Source of the DNA: Tyto alba | Taxonomy: Eukaryota > Chordata > Aves > Strigiformes > Tytonidae | Assembly (NCBI RefSeq): GCF_018691265.1 | Contig: NW_024881295.1 | Coordinates: 22,248,243 to 22,312,242 of the forward strand | Length of the DNA stretch: 64,000 nt | Direction: 5' to 3' | Shown: piece after piece, positions 1 to 13,350 of the stretch | Layout: every line of letters starts with the position of its first letter | How positions within the stretch are numbered: the stretch's first letter is position 1 | Notes under the pieces: generated by a model | Seen by the model: the letters and a program-made list of their open reading frames with translations, nothing else | The model's database searches: none | What the model was told of the DNA's origin: nothing | Position numbers and translations under genes: made by a program

Positions 1-43
1 ACTGTCCCCTGACCCATTTGTGGCTTTTCTGCACAACATCCTG

Positions 44-152
44 CTTTATGAATGAGGAGCTGAGGCATGGATTGAGTGACCTGCCTGCCACTAACAGAAA
101 GCCTGTGGCAGATGAGAGAATTTAACGCCTACCCCTGTCTAACAAAATGAAC
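44..152 (-). repeat. MIR-like tRNA-derived SINE relic
   Basis: Read on the + strand, the segment contains ATGAATGAGGAGCTGAGGCA, then a TGAGTGACCTGCCTGCC-like part, then AAGCCTGTGGCAGATGAGAG and AATTTAACGCC. This follows, in order, the antisense MIR core (GATGAGGAAACTGAGGCA, AGTGACTTGCCCAAGG, GTCTGTGGCAGAGC, GGGAATTGAACCC) as I remember it. Divergence is high, as expected of an old amniote SINE. Confidence 0.6.
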
Positions 153-3100
153 AGTTTCCCCCCTGTGCACTGTTGCTATTTCTGGCTTGATTAATGCCCA
201 TGAGTCTAATTCAAATGAACTTGCTTCATTTTATGTGCTTTTATCTGCTTGTTCCCTGGTCTTCTTACACGGCTGCAATCTTTGAGCAGTGTTATTTCTC
301 ACTTTCTACTTTGTTCCTCCTATTTCACCCATTGCTTTTCATTTACAGGAGATAATCAGCCTTCTGTTTCTGGGTCCTTCCACATCTAACTTGGAAATAG
401 TTTTTCCCTCTTTTCAGAATGGAAGCTGCCTCTCCTCCTTAATTCAGCCAGCTCTCTCAATGAAGTTTTTGGCTATCCTGTACGCTAAGGTTTCTATATG
501 AAAGTAAATAATGCTGGGTGGTATGCAGTGAAGGCCAGTGGAATTTATTCAGATGTGATTTTGGTTGTATGTGAATAATAGCTGAAAGGTGAGAGTGAGA
601 AAAGCATTTTCCAAGTAGTAGGATTCTTTCTTCTCATAGTGACTGAATAAATGTCATTTTAAGGCTTTTAATAGGGTTGCTTCTGTTTGCGTCTTTTAAA
701 ATTACTCAAAGCAAACTCTACTTTAAGTGAGGGTTTATATTTGCTAGTGGAGAATTGAAAATGCAAAATAGATCCCCCCTGCCTTACTTTACCCATTCCT
801 TCTCCAGATGGTCTACTGATGAGTGGTTATAGAATTGGCTTTGGGGTTAGTGCTGTTCACAAAGCTAGGCTAATACCATTCAGTCCAGACATGACATACA
901 CTTCTTATTTCAACCCAAAGCCTTTTCTCAGCTTAAGAGTGTCAGTCCCTAAGGGTGAGAAGGCAGGGAAAGGGAGTGAGGCTGGTGGCTTTGAACAGGC
1001 CTTGGGAAAATCCACCGTGCTTTCTCCTCACCCCTCTGCGAGTCCCTTTCTTTAAAATCAAGATTTGTACTTCATCCACCAGAGGTTAAATGTGAGTTCC
1101 CTAACCGAGAATTCCACAAAGAGAGATTACTTACCACACTGTAGCAATTGTAGCAATCGTATGTTAACAAAGCGCCACTAAGTTGCAGGGTGTGCATGAC
1201 TAATTCTAAAAGTTAAGTGTATAAAAAGTTTTTATTCCATGGTTGGTTGGCTACTCTTTCAATTAATCTTAAAATACGTATATATTAAAGTAAGAGACGG
1301 TGGAAAATTGAACTTGTGAAGGGTTGCAAACAGTGGATGTACTTGATAGACAGAAGTGGATAAGATAATGATTCAGAGAACGCTGAGATTTTATTAAAGT
1401 TGTCTATAATGTGATGTCATGTCTTCAAGCGCTCGTAAGAAGAATGACCTTAATCTGGCATTGTGCACTTGCTGGCTGCTTGCTGGGAAGTCACCAGAAG
1501 ACCTTTATGGAATCAGGGTGGTTTTAATTTGCTCAGAGGACTCATTTGGAAGCATCTTGTGTCCTCGTCTCCACACCCAGAGACACCTGGGCCACTTGCA
1601 CACTTCTCACACGTTGAACCTATCTGCTCGCCCACTGTATGGACAAAGTAGATTTTGCATGTGATCAGAAGCCAAACTCCTGTTCGCTTTATGCAATTAT
1701 GTTTCTCTTTGATACTATACTTTTCCCATCTTTACGATGAATATCTTTCTAATATTGCTGCAAAAAGCCTTTTAGATTCCCTTGCCATCCTCTGTTGTTT
1801 CTGACTTACTAATCAGTAATTCGCGTGACAGAAGTGTATGGTGACTGCAGATCAAATCTGCATTAAAGTTTACTTCCTTTTAGAACAAGCAGCCGCGTCT
1901 AGTACACAGGGTATTAGTCCCCTGTAGGCATGGGCTGTATTTATTGTTAACTGTATAATCACAGGCAATAATGACATTCTGCTATCCCCGCTTAATTTTG
2001 ACTTAAGGTGCTCATTGTAGCCATTTAAAAACAAAAATGTCTACTGTAATGTACCTTCATACTTGAGGCATATGAAGCCTGTTCCCTATGTTTTTAATTA
2101 TAGTTGAAGAAGAAAAGATGAAAATTAGCTTATAGACCTTCTGCCAAAAAATATGGAATTGATTTTAATTTAGGTTAACCATGGAAACCTCAGCCAGCAT
2201 TCTAGGCAAGGCTGTGCTGCAGTAAATGATACCTTTTTCTCACAACTATGGTAAGTCGTCTCTTGATTAGAAGTTTTCTTTTAAGAGCACTAAGACTGTT
2301 TTTAGCTGCATTACTGTGTTGTGAGTGAGATAGGTTTACGATGTTTGTTGCGTTCTGCCAGGCAGGATAATGATACATAATCTGTTTTCAGATCGTTTTT
2401 AATTTCTGCATTGAAAATTTGTTTTTGAATTAGTACTTGAGAATCATTAAAGTGTACTTTTAAAAATGTAGGGGCAGAATGTTAAGATAGAGCAATGTGA
2501 AGAGAGATATTACCTGGTACATAATGTAAATGACTCAGAAGTTGTAGAACAAGCTATTTGCTAAAAATGTGGATCAGTGAGCCCTAAGGCAAAGTTAAGT
2601 ACTGGCTAGTCAAGGTTTGCCAGGCTGCTGGAGTCCGTGCTCTGCCAGGATTCACGTGGCTATCACAAGTGGAAACTCATAGTTGATCCAGACCAAATCC
2701 TTAAATCTGCATGACAATCAGCTGGAGGAGGGTAACGTTTTTAAATATAAAAATCTACACTAATTCCAGTAGCTCTAAGAAAATATCCCTGTTTTCTCAT
2801 CAGGAGCTTTTACAGTGGAAAAAGTAACAATAGATTAACAACAATTAATAATAAAATAGTAATAGTAATAACAAAAAAAGTAGCAAGAAAGTTGATATAA
2901 CGTGGCAGTGCAAATTCCTTGTGCCCCTCTTGAAGGAAAAGTGAGTTGCCAGAGCTTTTCTTTTTGCTTATCTATCCCTCCCCTTCCCCTCCCCCCGCCC
3001 CCCCCAGTTCATCTGTGTGGGACATGATTATTCTTTGCCTGTTACACTAAGGTGTTGGCTTAATCTTTAATTTGTTAAATCTGTAAAGCTTCAGGCCTAC

Positions 3101-3295
3101 CCGTGGCATTAAACAAATAAAATACAGCCACCAAATAGGAAGGAGCCTATTTTCTGCAGCTGGTTCAGCTGTGGTCTGGGACGGCTGCCATACCCCTGTA
3201 TTGACTGTTCTTTCTGGTGTCTTGTTAGGGAACACAGTACTGCCAAGAAAAGTGTCTATGGATATTGCTCTACCAAAAGATCTATCTGAATTTGA

Positions 3296-3352
3296 TATGA
3301 GATGTCCTCCGGAGGTCCTTTCCAACCTCAGCCATCCTGTAATTCTGTGAAT
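3296..3352 (+). repeat. CR1 LINE 3' end fragment
   Basis: The segment TCCGGAGGTCCTTTCCAACC, then TCAGCCATCCTGTAATTCTG, follows the usual CR1 3' end (GAGGTCCCTTCCAACCTCAACCATTCTATGATTCT). Only the last 50-60 bases are clear, and the element start could not be placed. An old amniote repeat appears to follow at once. Confidence 0.7.
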
Positions 3353-3357
3353 TTTAG

Positions 3358-3440
3358 GTCAGGCCCTCAGCCAGCATAAATCAATGTACTTCCATTAACT
3401 TCAGACAACCCTACACCCACTGGTAGCGATTATGCATCTC
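3358..3440. repeat. Ancient amniote interspersed repeat, family not determined
   Basis: The order GGCCCTCAGCCAGCATAAAT, CATTAACTTCAGACAACCCT and ACACCCACTGG resembles a common amniote repeat. That repeat carries the blocks CAGATCCTCAGCTGGTGTAAA and CATTGACTTCAATGG. I know the pattern but not its family name. Confidence 0.4.
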
Positions 3441-5773
3441 CATAGCGGGGCTGGGATGCACAACTGGCTTCCAGCAGCTCAGAGGGGTGCCTCAGGAGCC
3501 AGCTCTCTGTGTGTGTGCTTGGCCTTTTGCAAGTAAAGGCTTGCTTGTGCATCTTGTGCAAAATCTTATTTCGTGCATCCTGACCTGGTTTGTAGAGTGC
3601 AAGCATTGCCTGTACGCAGCAGCCCTGCCAATGTGCCGTCGTTCAGTAACCGGTGGTAATTCAGTTGGGTATCCAAACCCATAGTCTGACCCAGTTGATG
3701 GGCTGAGCTCCTTCTTCAGTCCCTCTCTCACAAATGCGGGTTTTGTTTTGAAGAATCAACCCACCAACATTTTCATTTGAAGACATGTCGTATAAAAATA
3801 GTTAAGGAATGAATAGTTGTGTACTGTTGCCAAAAGATGCTCATACATGCTGTCTCGACCCTGTACCCTTGGTTGTTTTGTTTAGAAATGTTTCCTTTCT
3901 TCAAATTAAACTTCCTAGGATTATTTCCGGTTATGTCAATGCCATCATCATCCTTTCACGTGAATTTCTTAGCTTATTTCCAAATTGCTGTTGCAAAGGG
4001 TGATGAACTCAGTTTGTAAACAGCTGATGAGAGTGCTTTGTTGGAGGCTCACCTTCACGTGGGCGCATGGTTTGAAGCACTAGTGACACACAGTATGACA
4101 GCTAATAAGTCAATATTTGGAAAATGATTCAAATGAGAAAAAATGATGAAATATATATCATGAGATCTTCATTTTTCCACCCTTTAAAAGGACTGTTTAG
4201 TGGTATGGATTAGTACACAAGTGATGTTCCAGTGTGTGCTAATAATTTGATTGTGATATTTAGTTTTAAAAACAAGCTGTTTTGTTTTTTTTTTTTGTGG
4301 CAGCAGAGGGAAGAAACATGCTTTCAATTTGTTCATGGCCTTACTCTTTTTAGATATGTTTTTTCATTTTCCTATTCCTTCATCATGTTGCATCTTGATT
4401 TTTGCTGGGTTCACATAGGACATGAAAGGTGAACAGCATAACGCTTCTGAAGCCAGCAAGTACCAGGTTTAGTTGCTACACCTGCATGTGTGCACGCATG
4501 CATATTTGTATAGAATTATGGATGCATACAGATGCACACATATTGATTCGGAGTCTTTCTGTGATTTGAGGAGCTGCTGAATCTCTAGTCTTCACTAGAG
4601 CCTTGTGGATGTCAGTTGTGCCATATCCTATTACGGAAACTTCACAAAATGTGCCTTTTTTGTACACACTGTGGTGACATTTCAGTTCCTGATGCAGCAA
4701 AGCCATCACACCTGATGGCAGGCCGTGCCTTGAACATCCAGTCCTTTGTGAGACGGACCTGTGATGTTCTCTCCTCCCTCCCTCCCTTTGCAGGACAAAT
4801 TCAAGCAAGTGTCGATCCTGCCACATGTACAATAAGGCTCAGTCTCATTGAGCTGAGAATATTCAGTGCTTCCAAAAATCATTCTGTGCCTTATGAGGAT
4901 AAGTGAAAAGGTGTCCAAGCAGTGAATTTATTAAGATTTACTTTTTTGCCTAGCAGTTTTCTACAGCTGCTAGATCATAGTTTGTTTGAAATCTTGGCTG
5001 GTACAGCATCATTATAGAAAGGGGATTATGCTAGCAGGGAATGTGTTTGGCTGTATAGAACTTAACTGTTTAATATTAATTTGTTTGACTGCATATTTGT
5101 GGGTGCTGTTGTGCAGCCATGTGAGCCCAGATGCCTGAGAGATTTTCCGGTGCCAGTCTCTGAGCTGAGAAAGGGCTCTTATCCTTGCTTTGACCTGGAG
5201 GTTCTCTCCGGGCTGTGCTGGAGCAGGAGCTCCTACACTCAGCCGCCGTAACGATGCACCTGCTTGGTTTCCCCAGTGTGCCTCCACGTCTGTCTCTGGA
5301 CGTGCCAGGGTACCTTTCTAGGTTGGTCAATGTGTATGCAATTATTTTGCTGCCTTCTCTACCTGGTAAAATAGCTTTTAATTAATGATTTCTTTTTTCG
5401 TTCCTTTTTTTCCTCCTTTCAGAGCCTGCTGGTTAATTTTTTCTGAGCAATTAAATCCAGTTTTGTTTAAATGTTTTAAAGTAGTAGTGCATATGCTTGC
5501 AATAGACACTTTAAAATTAAAATAATAAATATTCAGAGGGTCATTTCTTTCAGACTGTGTATGTCTTTTTATGCATGCACAACAAATTGCTCCTTATTCC
5601 CCATATGCTGCAGCTAATAGCACAAAACTAACGTTGTCAAATGATCACTGCTATTGACTGTAAAATTAATCAGACTTTGGCTTCAGTTAGTCTTAAAGAA
5701 AGACTTGACATATTAGCAGACTGTGTTCTGGGAGCCACCTGATCCTCTGAATCCCAGTGAGATGAAGTCTGGT

Positions 5774-5872
5774 TTTGTGATTAGGGCTCTAGGTTGGGAT
5801 TTAGGAGTTCTGAGCTCAGTTTTTGGCTTTGCTACAGAATTCCTGTGTTCATAAGGACAAACCATTTAGGAA
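5774..5872 (+). repeat. MIR-like tRNA-derived SINE relic
   Basis: The segment reads TGATTAGGGCTCTAGGTTGG, GATTTAGGAGTTCTGAGCTC, AGTTTTTGGCTTTGCTACAG and AATTCCTGTGTTCATAAGGA. This matches, in order, the MIR-type head: GTTAGAGC, AGGCTGGGATTCAGGAGACC, GGTTC (tRNA B box), CAGCTCTGCCACAGACTTCC and TGTGTGACCTTGG. It lies in the opposite orientation to the copy at the window start. Confidence 0.75.
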
Positions 5873-8594
5873 GTGCTTTGTCACCTTAACAAATGTAAAA
5901 GAGTATGTTGGGAATTTCCAGCTGAACATTATCATTAGTGAATGTTAGTGCTTCAGAACTGATAGCAAAGGGTTGGGATTTGGTTCATCTGTTAATTCAA
6001 ATAGTTGTGGTGGGAGGATTTTTTGTTTGTTCTGAAAATGAGCTTCAGAAATGTAGAGGGAAAAGTTTTATTAAAAAGCTCCTTTTTTTTTTTTTTTTTT
6101 CTTTTTAAATAACTTTGTATTTTGAAGTATTTGAAAAACCCCTAAATTAGTAAAGGTAATACTAACAGATTCAGTTGAATGCATTCTGAGGATTATCTTC
6201 TCTTAAATTTGTCATTTTTACTATAATTCTAATTCAGAACAGGAAATAAAGTGAAATACCTGTACTGCAAGATGGGAAAGCTCATTTGTACCTACCTTGA
6301 ACACCTGGCATGTGCCTCTGATGAGTACTATTCATAAAAAGATGTTAGAGTTTACTTACTTCTATGCACGTTCTTATGTGTCATGTACTTCAGTGGGCCA
6401 TGAGTCTGTATTTACCTAAGTATGTTTATTAATGATCTGTCCACAATTGGACCATTCCCTCAAATAGGAGTCTTTGTTTTTCTGTGCCTCTCATGGTCTC
6501 TTCTCACACATTTAAGTATTTGATAAAGATGAGTTTCTGAAAGTTTAGGAAGATACCAATGGCAACACTTTGGAGTGCCACAGGACGGCTTACAAGCAAG
6601 CAGTCCAACAACACTGACTAAGTCCGATGTTTAAGGCTGGTCTGGCTGACTGGCTTGGAAAGACCCTCTGTGAACGAGAGGAACCTCTAGCAGACATTTT
6701 ATTTTCTTCGAGTGGTTTCTGAGATGGTTTGTTGTTTGAGGAAGGTTTGCTGTGTTGTCGTGGCTGGAGGGAGCTCTCCTGCAAGAAGTCGGCGTATACC
6801 CAGCAGTGGTGGTCAGACCGTAGGTGGGCTTGGAGGAAGCTACAGTTCCTGTCAGGCTGCTGTTTTAACTGGCTAATATCCTGTTGTCCGGGTAGGTCAT
6901 GTGAATTTGCTTAAGATTTATGAATATCTAATTGAGTAAGCAAACACTAGTATTTGTCACATTTCCGATTAAGATAGCAAATAAAACCGTTTGATCCCTC
7001 CCGTATGAAGGGCTAACAGTGATGGTGGAAACAGATGGGTTATACGCAGATGGAACACGAGAATAAAAACTTTCCACTTTTTCTCTTTTTCAGACGTGGG
7101 TTGCCTCTTTTCAGATGCTGTGGGCCATAAACCCTGGCAATATAAAAGCAATGCTATTGACTGTAAGGAGGCTAGAAGGCTTAAAAACAAGTTTCCTCTT
7201 CCCTCGCTCCCCATCAAGACATGATGAATCAGTCGGTTGAGACCACAGCTGACGTTGAGATGCACAGTCCTCTTATCTTTTACAGGATTTATTTTTCAGC
7301 ATGGGTCTAAGTATTTGAATCTATCCCCGAGTCTTTCTCCGGTTTATTAATGGGCTGCAGTGCTGCCATCACCATGGTATCTCGCTACCTCTTCCCCTGT
7401 GAAGACTGCAAACCCGCATGTTGATGAAATTTACATTTTTAATTCTCCACTCTCCACGCCTATACGTATAAAAATGGTTTGCAAAACCATGGGGGAACAC
7501 AAACACAAGGACAATCTGGTATCGAGAAGTGACTAGGGTTGCTGTGTTGTTTTGTTCGTTTTTAATGCTTTTTCTTTATGCTATTATGCTGCAGCCATCA
7601 TTGGTTCAATACCTGCTCCTAGGTAGACACCAGAACACCAGATGGATTACGTACTTTACAGCACTAATGATAGTGGCTGATAATGTGTGCAAATCTCCCT
7701 TTCACTGATTGTTCAAGGCAGTTAAGAAATACTGAATACAGCTGTACATAATTATGCTTCTTTTGAAACTAAACCAGCCTGTGAAATTTCTGTTCCTGGA
7801 AAATGGTCAAAATTAGTCAATAACAAAAACAAAACAAACAAACAACAAAACCCCAAACCCTTTGCATGTACTTAGTTAATGGTATATTGTGACATTCTGT
7901 TTCTTAGATGCAAGACTTCCCTGCCAACTCTATTGAGACTTAAAGGGGGGGAAAAAAAAGGCTGCATAATGAAACTACAAAAAGGTGGTTTTGCTGCAGG
8001 TGTAGGAAGATGCTGATTTAACAATACTCTGTGTGTATGCACTTGTTTATGTCAGAAGGAGTTTGTGTAGGACTCAGTATGGATGTGTGTTGCAGGTGTG
8101 TTGAAGGGACATTCCCTCTTTCTATCTGCTCCCTGTTTCTTTCACATGTTTTTGAGTTACTGTAAGATCAACTTTTTTTTTTTTTTCTTTTGGCTTGTTT
8201 ATCCTCATTATCCTCATCTTTTTTATTTTTCATCTATCATTCTGCAAAATTTCCTTTTCTAAACAACTGAAGAAAACAAGATCAGAGTTTTATTAGGTTT
8301 TGCCTTCCCTTCCCCCAGTTTTTCTCCTGTTGAAACTTGCCAATCACTTTTAAAGCCTACGTTGGGCTTTTCTGCAGCACAGGAGATATCATTAAGGCTT
8401 TAAACCCACTAATGAGGGAAATGTGCGCTGCTTGAAGGCTCCTGCAATATTAACTACATCCAATTATGTTAGGTAAACGTATGAGTATAGTCAAAACAGG
8501 ATGAAAGCATATCTTTCTATTCAGGCCAAAAGCAGTCTTCTGAGCCAATCTTTCATCAAACTTACACTGGCTATTTATTTACTGGTTTTGCAGC

Positions 8595-8629
<35 letters not shown>

Positions 8630-11600
8630 ACTGCAATGCTGAGACAAACAACACTTACAGACAGGAAAGGACAGTCTATTCCCAGGGCTCTGTTCCTTAT
8701 TTAAAGAACATACTTTATTGCTGGGTAAAATATGTGAAATCTTAAGGCTGATAAATATTTTTTCCTGTTTAAATGCAGTAATGCTTCCTTATCTAATCCC
8801 ACCCTTAGCTGACTGTGTTATGAGTAGGTGTGATACATGTGGAGTGGAGATGCAGTTCCTGCTGCTCTTTGCTGGTCCTGACCGTTGATTTCTTTTGATT
8901 TGCTGTTTTTTAAAGGGAAGTTCAACTGATCCTACTTCCTTGGGCGTGTGCTATGGGGATATTTTTTTCTGAAGCTTCTTCAGTCTGATAGCATGGGTTT
9001 TCAACAGTCCTTCACTTCTGACTTCCAAAACTGTTATTTGTCAGTAGCAGATTGGTTGCTTTGTTTACCGTTTTCTCCCTTTTCCCTATTCTTGACATAC
9101 AGTAGAGCGTCATGTCCTTTGATTCCTGCTTTTTCCAGTCTTCTTTTGTTAAGAGTAATTAGTTTGTCACTTCTTCCAGAATTGATGTAGGCTCAGATCG
9201 CAAGATTCGAGTTGGCCTTTTTACATCCTTGAGCACTCAGAGTTCAGAGCCAGTACTTTGCTTTGTTTTCATGTCTCTATCCACATTTGGAGATAACTCA
9301 TGGCTCACGAACAAAAAGTCCTTTTGAAGCATCTGGTGCTAGAGGAAACTGTTGAGGGGTGTGCAGAGAGAAGTGATTTGCATCTACCTTCCCAGAAGCC
9401 TGGAAGGTGGTCGCTGAGCGTTGGGGCAGGTGTGGCGTGGCAGCGTGTGATAGCTTGCGTGGCAGTCGTGTATCGTGCCTAAGATCTCTGCAGCCCAGCC
9501 GAGTGTCCTCTTTCAAAGACGGCCAGCAGCAGAAGTCAAAAGACGAGCACGATAGCAAGGCAGGCAGTGGCCATAGCCTTCCTCCTGGCTCATCTGCCTG
9601 GCCTCCAGCAGCCGGTGCTGTGGTGAGTCCCGGGGCCAGCGGGGGCATCTGGGCACCGTTTCTCCCAGTGGCTCCGCTGGCTACAAGTCGGTTTCCCCCC
9701 GCTGCTTCTGAATCTTTTCTGGTCACTATTAGGCAGGCAGGTGACTTTATTCACGGATGAGCTTTTTGTTTCAAATGTGCTAGGAGTTATATCTGGGGAC
9801 TTGTGTGTGTGCAAGTGAAGTTCATTCCTCTTCAGTGAGACTTAATGTGATACACGTGGGTATTATTATACTAATCATTGCAAGCCTCTGCTCTTCATTT
9901 TAAGTCTTTTAAAAGTAGTATTGTCATCTCAGAAATAGTGGGAATAATCCTCTCTTCGCTCGTTCATTCAGATAGTTTAAACCATTTACCTGCCTTTATA
10001 TTTGAACTTAAACATATCAAATATTTTTTCCTTTCCTTTTTTTTTTTTTTTTTTTTTTTTTTTGATGTAATGATAATATTTGTATCTACCACAATGCTAA
10101 CAACGTTTTGTTAAGATGTCTTAGCTGGATTTACCATTCTCACAGCAAGGCCTGCAAAATGGATCATGTGAGCATTCCTCATCTGGTTCAGCTCAGAAGC
10201 TAATCCATCTTAGTTTATGTATCAGGGTGGACTTTTTCAAAACTATGCAGGCTGCCTTGGCACTGAAGCAGATGATGAGTGCTCACAAGGGCTCTCTACC
10301 ATCTCCATTTCAATGGTGGCAATCTCCAATAGATGGGGGGTGGTGAACAGCTGATGGGGTAGTAGCATCTTAAATTGATGCAGCTGTTTTCGTAGTGGTT
10401 CTCTGACCAGAGCCTGGAAAGTTCTCTTCTGATCTTTACAAAATTACCTAGCAATTAACTGCAGTAGATTTGTTCTAAGCAAAAATTTTTGCCATCCTGT
10501 TTTTTTTTTGCATGTGGTCATACACTAAGTAATGTTCATTCAGCGAGAGTAAAGCCTCCATGGGAAAGGATGTTCAGAGACGATGCGCTCCTTAGCACTG
10601 ACAGCGTGTTACAGCTATAAATCTTACGGATCGTAAGTGAAAAACGAGTCGGCAGGTCTTATTTTAGTCTCTGGTGAGAATTCTTCTTTGTTTATATAGC
10701 AACCACGTATCTTGGCACTGTTTGTTGTAAATAGTTGATAGCAAAGAGTTGGCTGGTCTGAGCCTTCGGCGGGGAGCCTGCTGCAGGGAGGAGCTGGGGA
10801 GGCGCCGTGCTGTGCCCGCGGTGCTCCTGACCACGAAAGTTGCCGAGCACTTGCCAGGGCTGCCGACTTTCTGTCAGCCTTAAATTCACCACACTTAAAA
10901 GAAAAAGGGAAGAGGAGGAGGGGTGTAAAACCCAAGTCTCCACGGTGCATGGCGTGCGCCCAGCTCGCCAGCGTAACGAGTGCTCCCTACTTCGAGCACA
11001 CTTGGCCGCTGCTCATTTCATGTCGAGTCTGAAGGCTCGGGGGCGTCTAGGAGAGGTTCCCTTTAGCCCCAGACACGTGTACGGGGATCGGAAAACAGCT
11101 ACCCTGCAGCAAAAGAAAAGGACTGTTGATCACTGTTAATTATTTACTCCTGCCAGTCTCCTCTCGCTGGTGTTAAGCAATAGAAACCAAAATAACTGCA
11201 TTCTTTACTGAAATAATGTCCCATTCTTCTTCTTTTCCTTTCATGCTTGCTCTTGCAGAAAAGGATTTGGGGAAATAAGTAGTAAAACCAAGAACTATCT
11301 TGCACCATTCTCCTCTGCAAGATTAATTGTAAGTTGAAGATATACAAGATATTCTTTTTTTCCCTTTTCAAGGCAATTGCAAGGGACAGTTTCCCCATTT
11401 CCTTTTCCATTTTCAGTATGCGCATTTAGATGAAGCTAAAACTGCACTCTTGCACTTTTTATGCCGCTTTCCTAAAATAATTCTGAATAATTTAACAATG
11501 GCTCAGAAACATTCCAGTTTAACCAGTCGTTGACCTTCAGTCACATTTTAATGTCGTCAGGACTATACTGGTATTTCATCAGTTCCAAATAAGCTGTATT

Positions 11601-13109
11601 ATAGCAGAGGCAATGGTTATATCTATAATTAAAGTTGCCCAATGTCTTTCCATTACAATGCTTACCTTTCGGTATGTTATCAAACTTTAACTGCTTCAAT
11701 TAATATTTTCCATTTAGAATTTTTCAGTCAAAAAGGTCTTGCTATTTCAGAGAAGCCGCCTATGGAGAAGGTAGGGTTATTGATCCATGGTGGGGAAAAA
11801 TAAACCAAGAGTCTTTTGCTTCGGCTTTGGCTTTGTTCACTCTAGGGTAAGGGCTGGATATAGAAACCACTTTAAAAATCTGACCAAACTACTTAGGTTT
11901 ATAAGCCCCTGAAGAATCTCAGTAAACACAGGCTCAACAAAAATTATTAAAGAACAAGGAAACTCACTTGCTAGTATCGCTCTCTGGTGACAGGGCTCTA
12001 CAGATCACTAACTAGCGGTTGTCATGTGAGCTTTATGAATAAAGGCTGAGAATCCCGAGTTTGTGACTGATTAATTTCACGTGAAAGATGTAATTTTTTT
12101 TTTATTTGCAGCATTGAAACCTTTCAGGACATTATTTTCTTTATAAATATTACATTTGCAAAATCAAATAGAGAACTTGTGGGGAAAAATAGTATAGGAT
12201 AATATAACTAAAGAATTGGATCTATTTTTGCATGTGCTTTAGGATACGACTGCACGCATTCTAAGATTTTCAAATCTTTTAATGTTTTATTTTGCTTTCT
12301 TAATTTTCTCCTAATATAATCGTAATCAACTGCAGTAAGAATAGGTGGCATGCTATATTGCCAGCATCGAGAATTAAAAAGAATATATACCTTACATGGC
12401 CCTTAGTGTTTTCGGAGATTTGATTAGGAAATGTTTGGAAGATCGAAATTTCATGTTCTGGCTGATTTTGAAGAGTCAAAAGCTAAAATTAAAAAAAAAA
12501 AAAAAAAGAAGTTGATTAGAATATTTTCTTTCAGTAACAGCTTCTAATGTAAAGCCATAGTTGTTTCATATTTGCACAGTAAAGTTATTTTGTTCCAGAA
12601 ACATATATAATAAGATATTTTGTTGGAACTTTTCTCCATTTTTTTTCTTCCAGAAAGCCTGGAAAAATAAACTGATTATGCAGTGTTTCCAATTTCTCTC
12701 ACCACGTGCAGCTTTATTTAAGTTTCTCTAACCAGCTCTGGTTGCCTTTTGTTTAACGTTTGACTTGAGGTTCTGGAGGGGACACCCCCTCTCTAACTGG
12801 TGCTTCCCCATGTCAGGTTAGACGGTCTCTGCGTGCCCCGAGTGCTGGATGGCACAGCCTCGGCTTTTCCATCCCCAGGGGTCAAGAGGGGCAGCTCTCA
12901 TTTCCTCACGTTTCTCAGCTGCTCCCTTGGTGCCCACTGGAGCCTTTACATCATATTGGCAGCGCACGGTCAGTTTGGGCGGATCCCAGGGTTAAGGTTT
13001 ATTCTAAGTAAAGATTTCAGCGGGCTTTTCGACACGTTGCAGAGGGTTGTCTTTTCAGTTTCAAGATCCCTTTTATTTTTCAGGCTGTTGGGCGCTGGGG
13101 GGATTCAGC

Positions 13110-13350
13110 AGGGGCCTCAGATACGGGAGAAGCACCCGTGCAGGTGCGAGATGAGCTCTCGTGACGTGGGAGCGCCGTGCTGCGCTGGCCCGGGGGGGGG
13201 GGGAGCTGCCACCCCCTCCCGTTGCCCTCTGCCCCCCACGGCACAGCCGGGCTTGGGAGCGCGGGCCAGGGGAACTCGCAGAAATGCTTGGGAGCTCCCC
13301 CCGCCGCCTTCCCGCGCCCGCCTGGCTCCGCGAAAGGTTCTCGGGTGGTT
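13110..13350. promoter_or_regulatory. GC- and CpG-rich patch, possible small CpG island
   Basis: CpG dinucleotides are dense here, with runs such as CCGCCGCCTTCCCGCGCCCG, and the patch contains a 12-base G run at 13192-13203. The surrounding sequence is AT-rich and CpG-poor. Several open frames up to 213 codons cross the patch on both strands. They resemble no protein family and are the usual effect of few stop codons in GC-rich DNA. It could be a regulatory element or an alternative first exon; nothing in the sequence decides. Confidence 0.4.

Noticed and set aside
2190..2253. Donor-like GTAAGT as the end of the preceding TBXAS1 exon
   Set aside because: An in-frame TAA lies about 24 bases upstream and no P450-like residues precede it.
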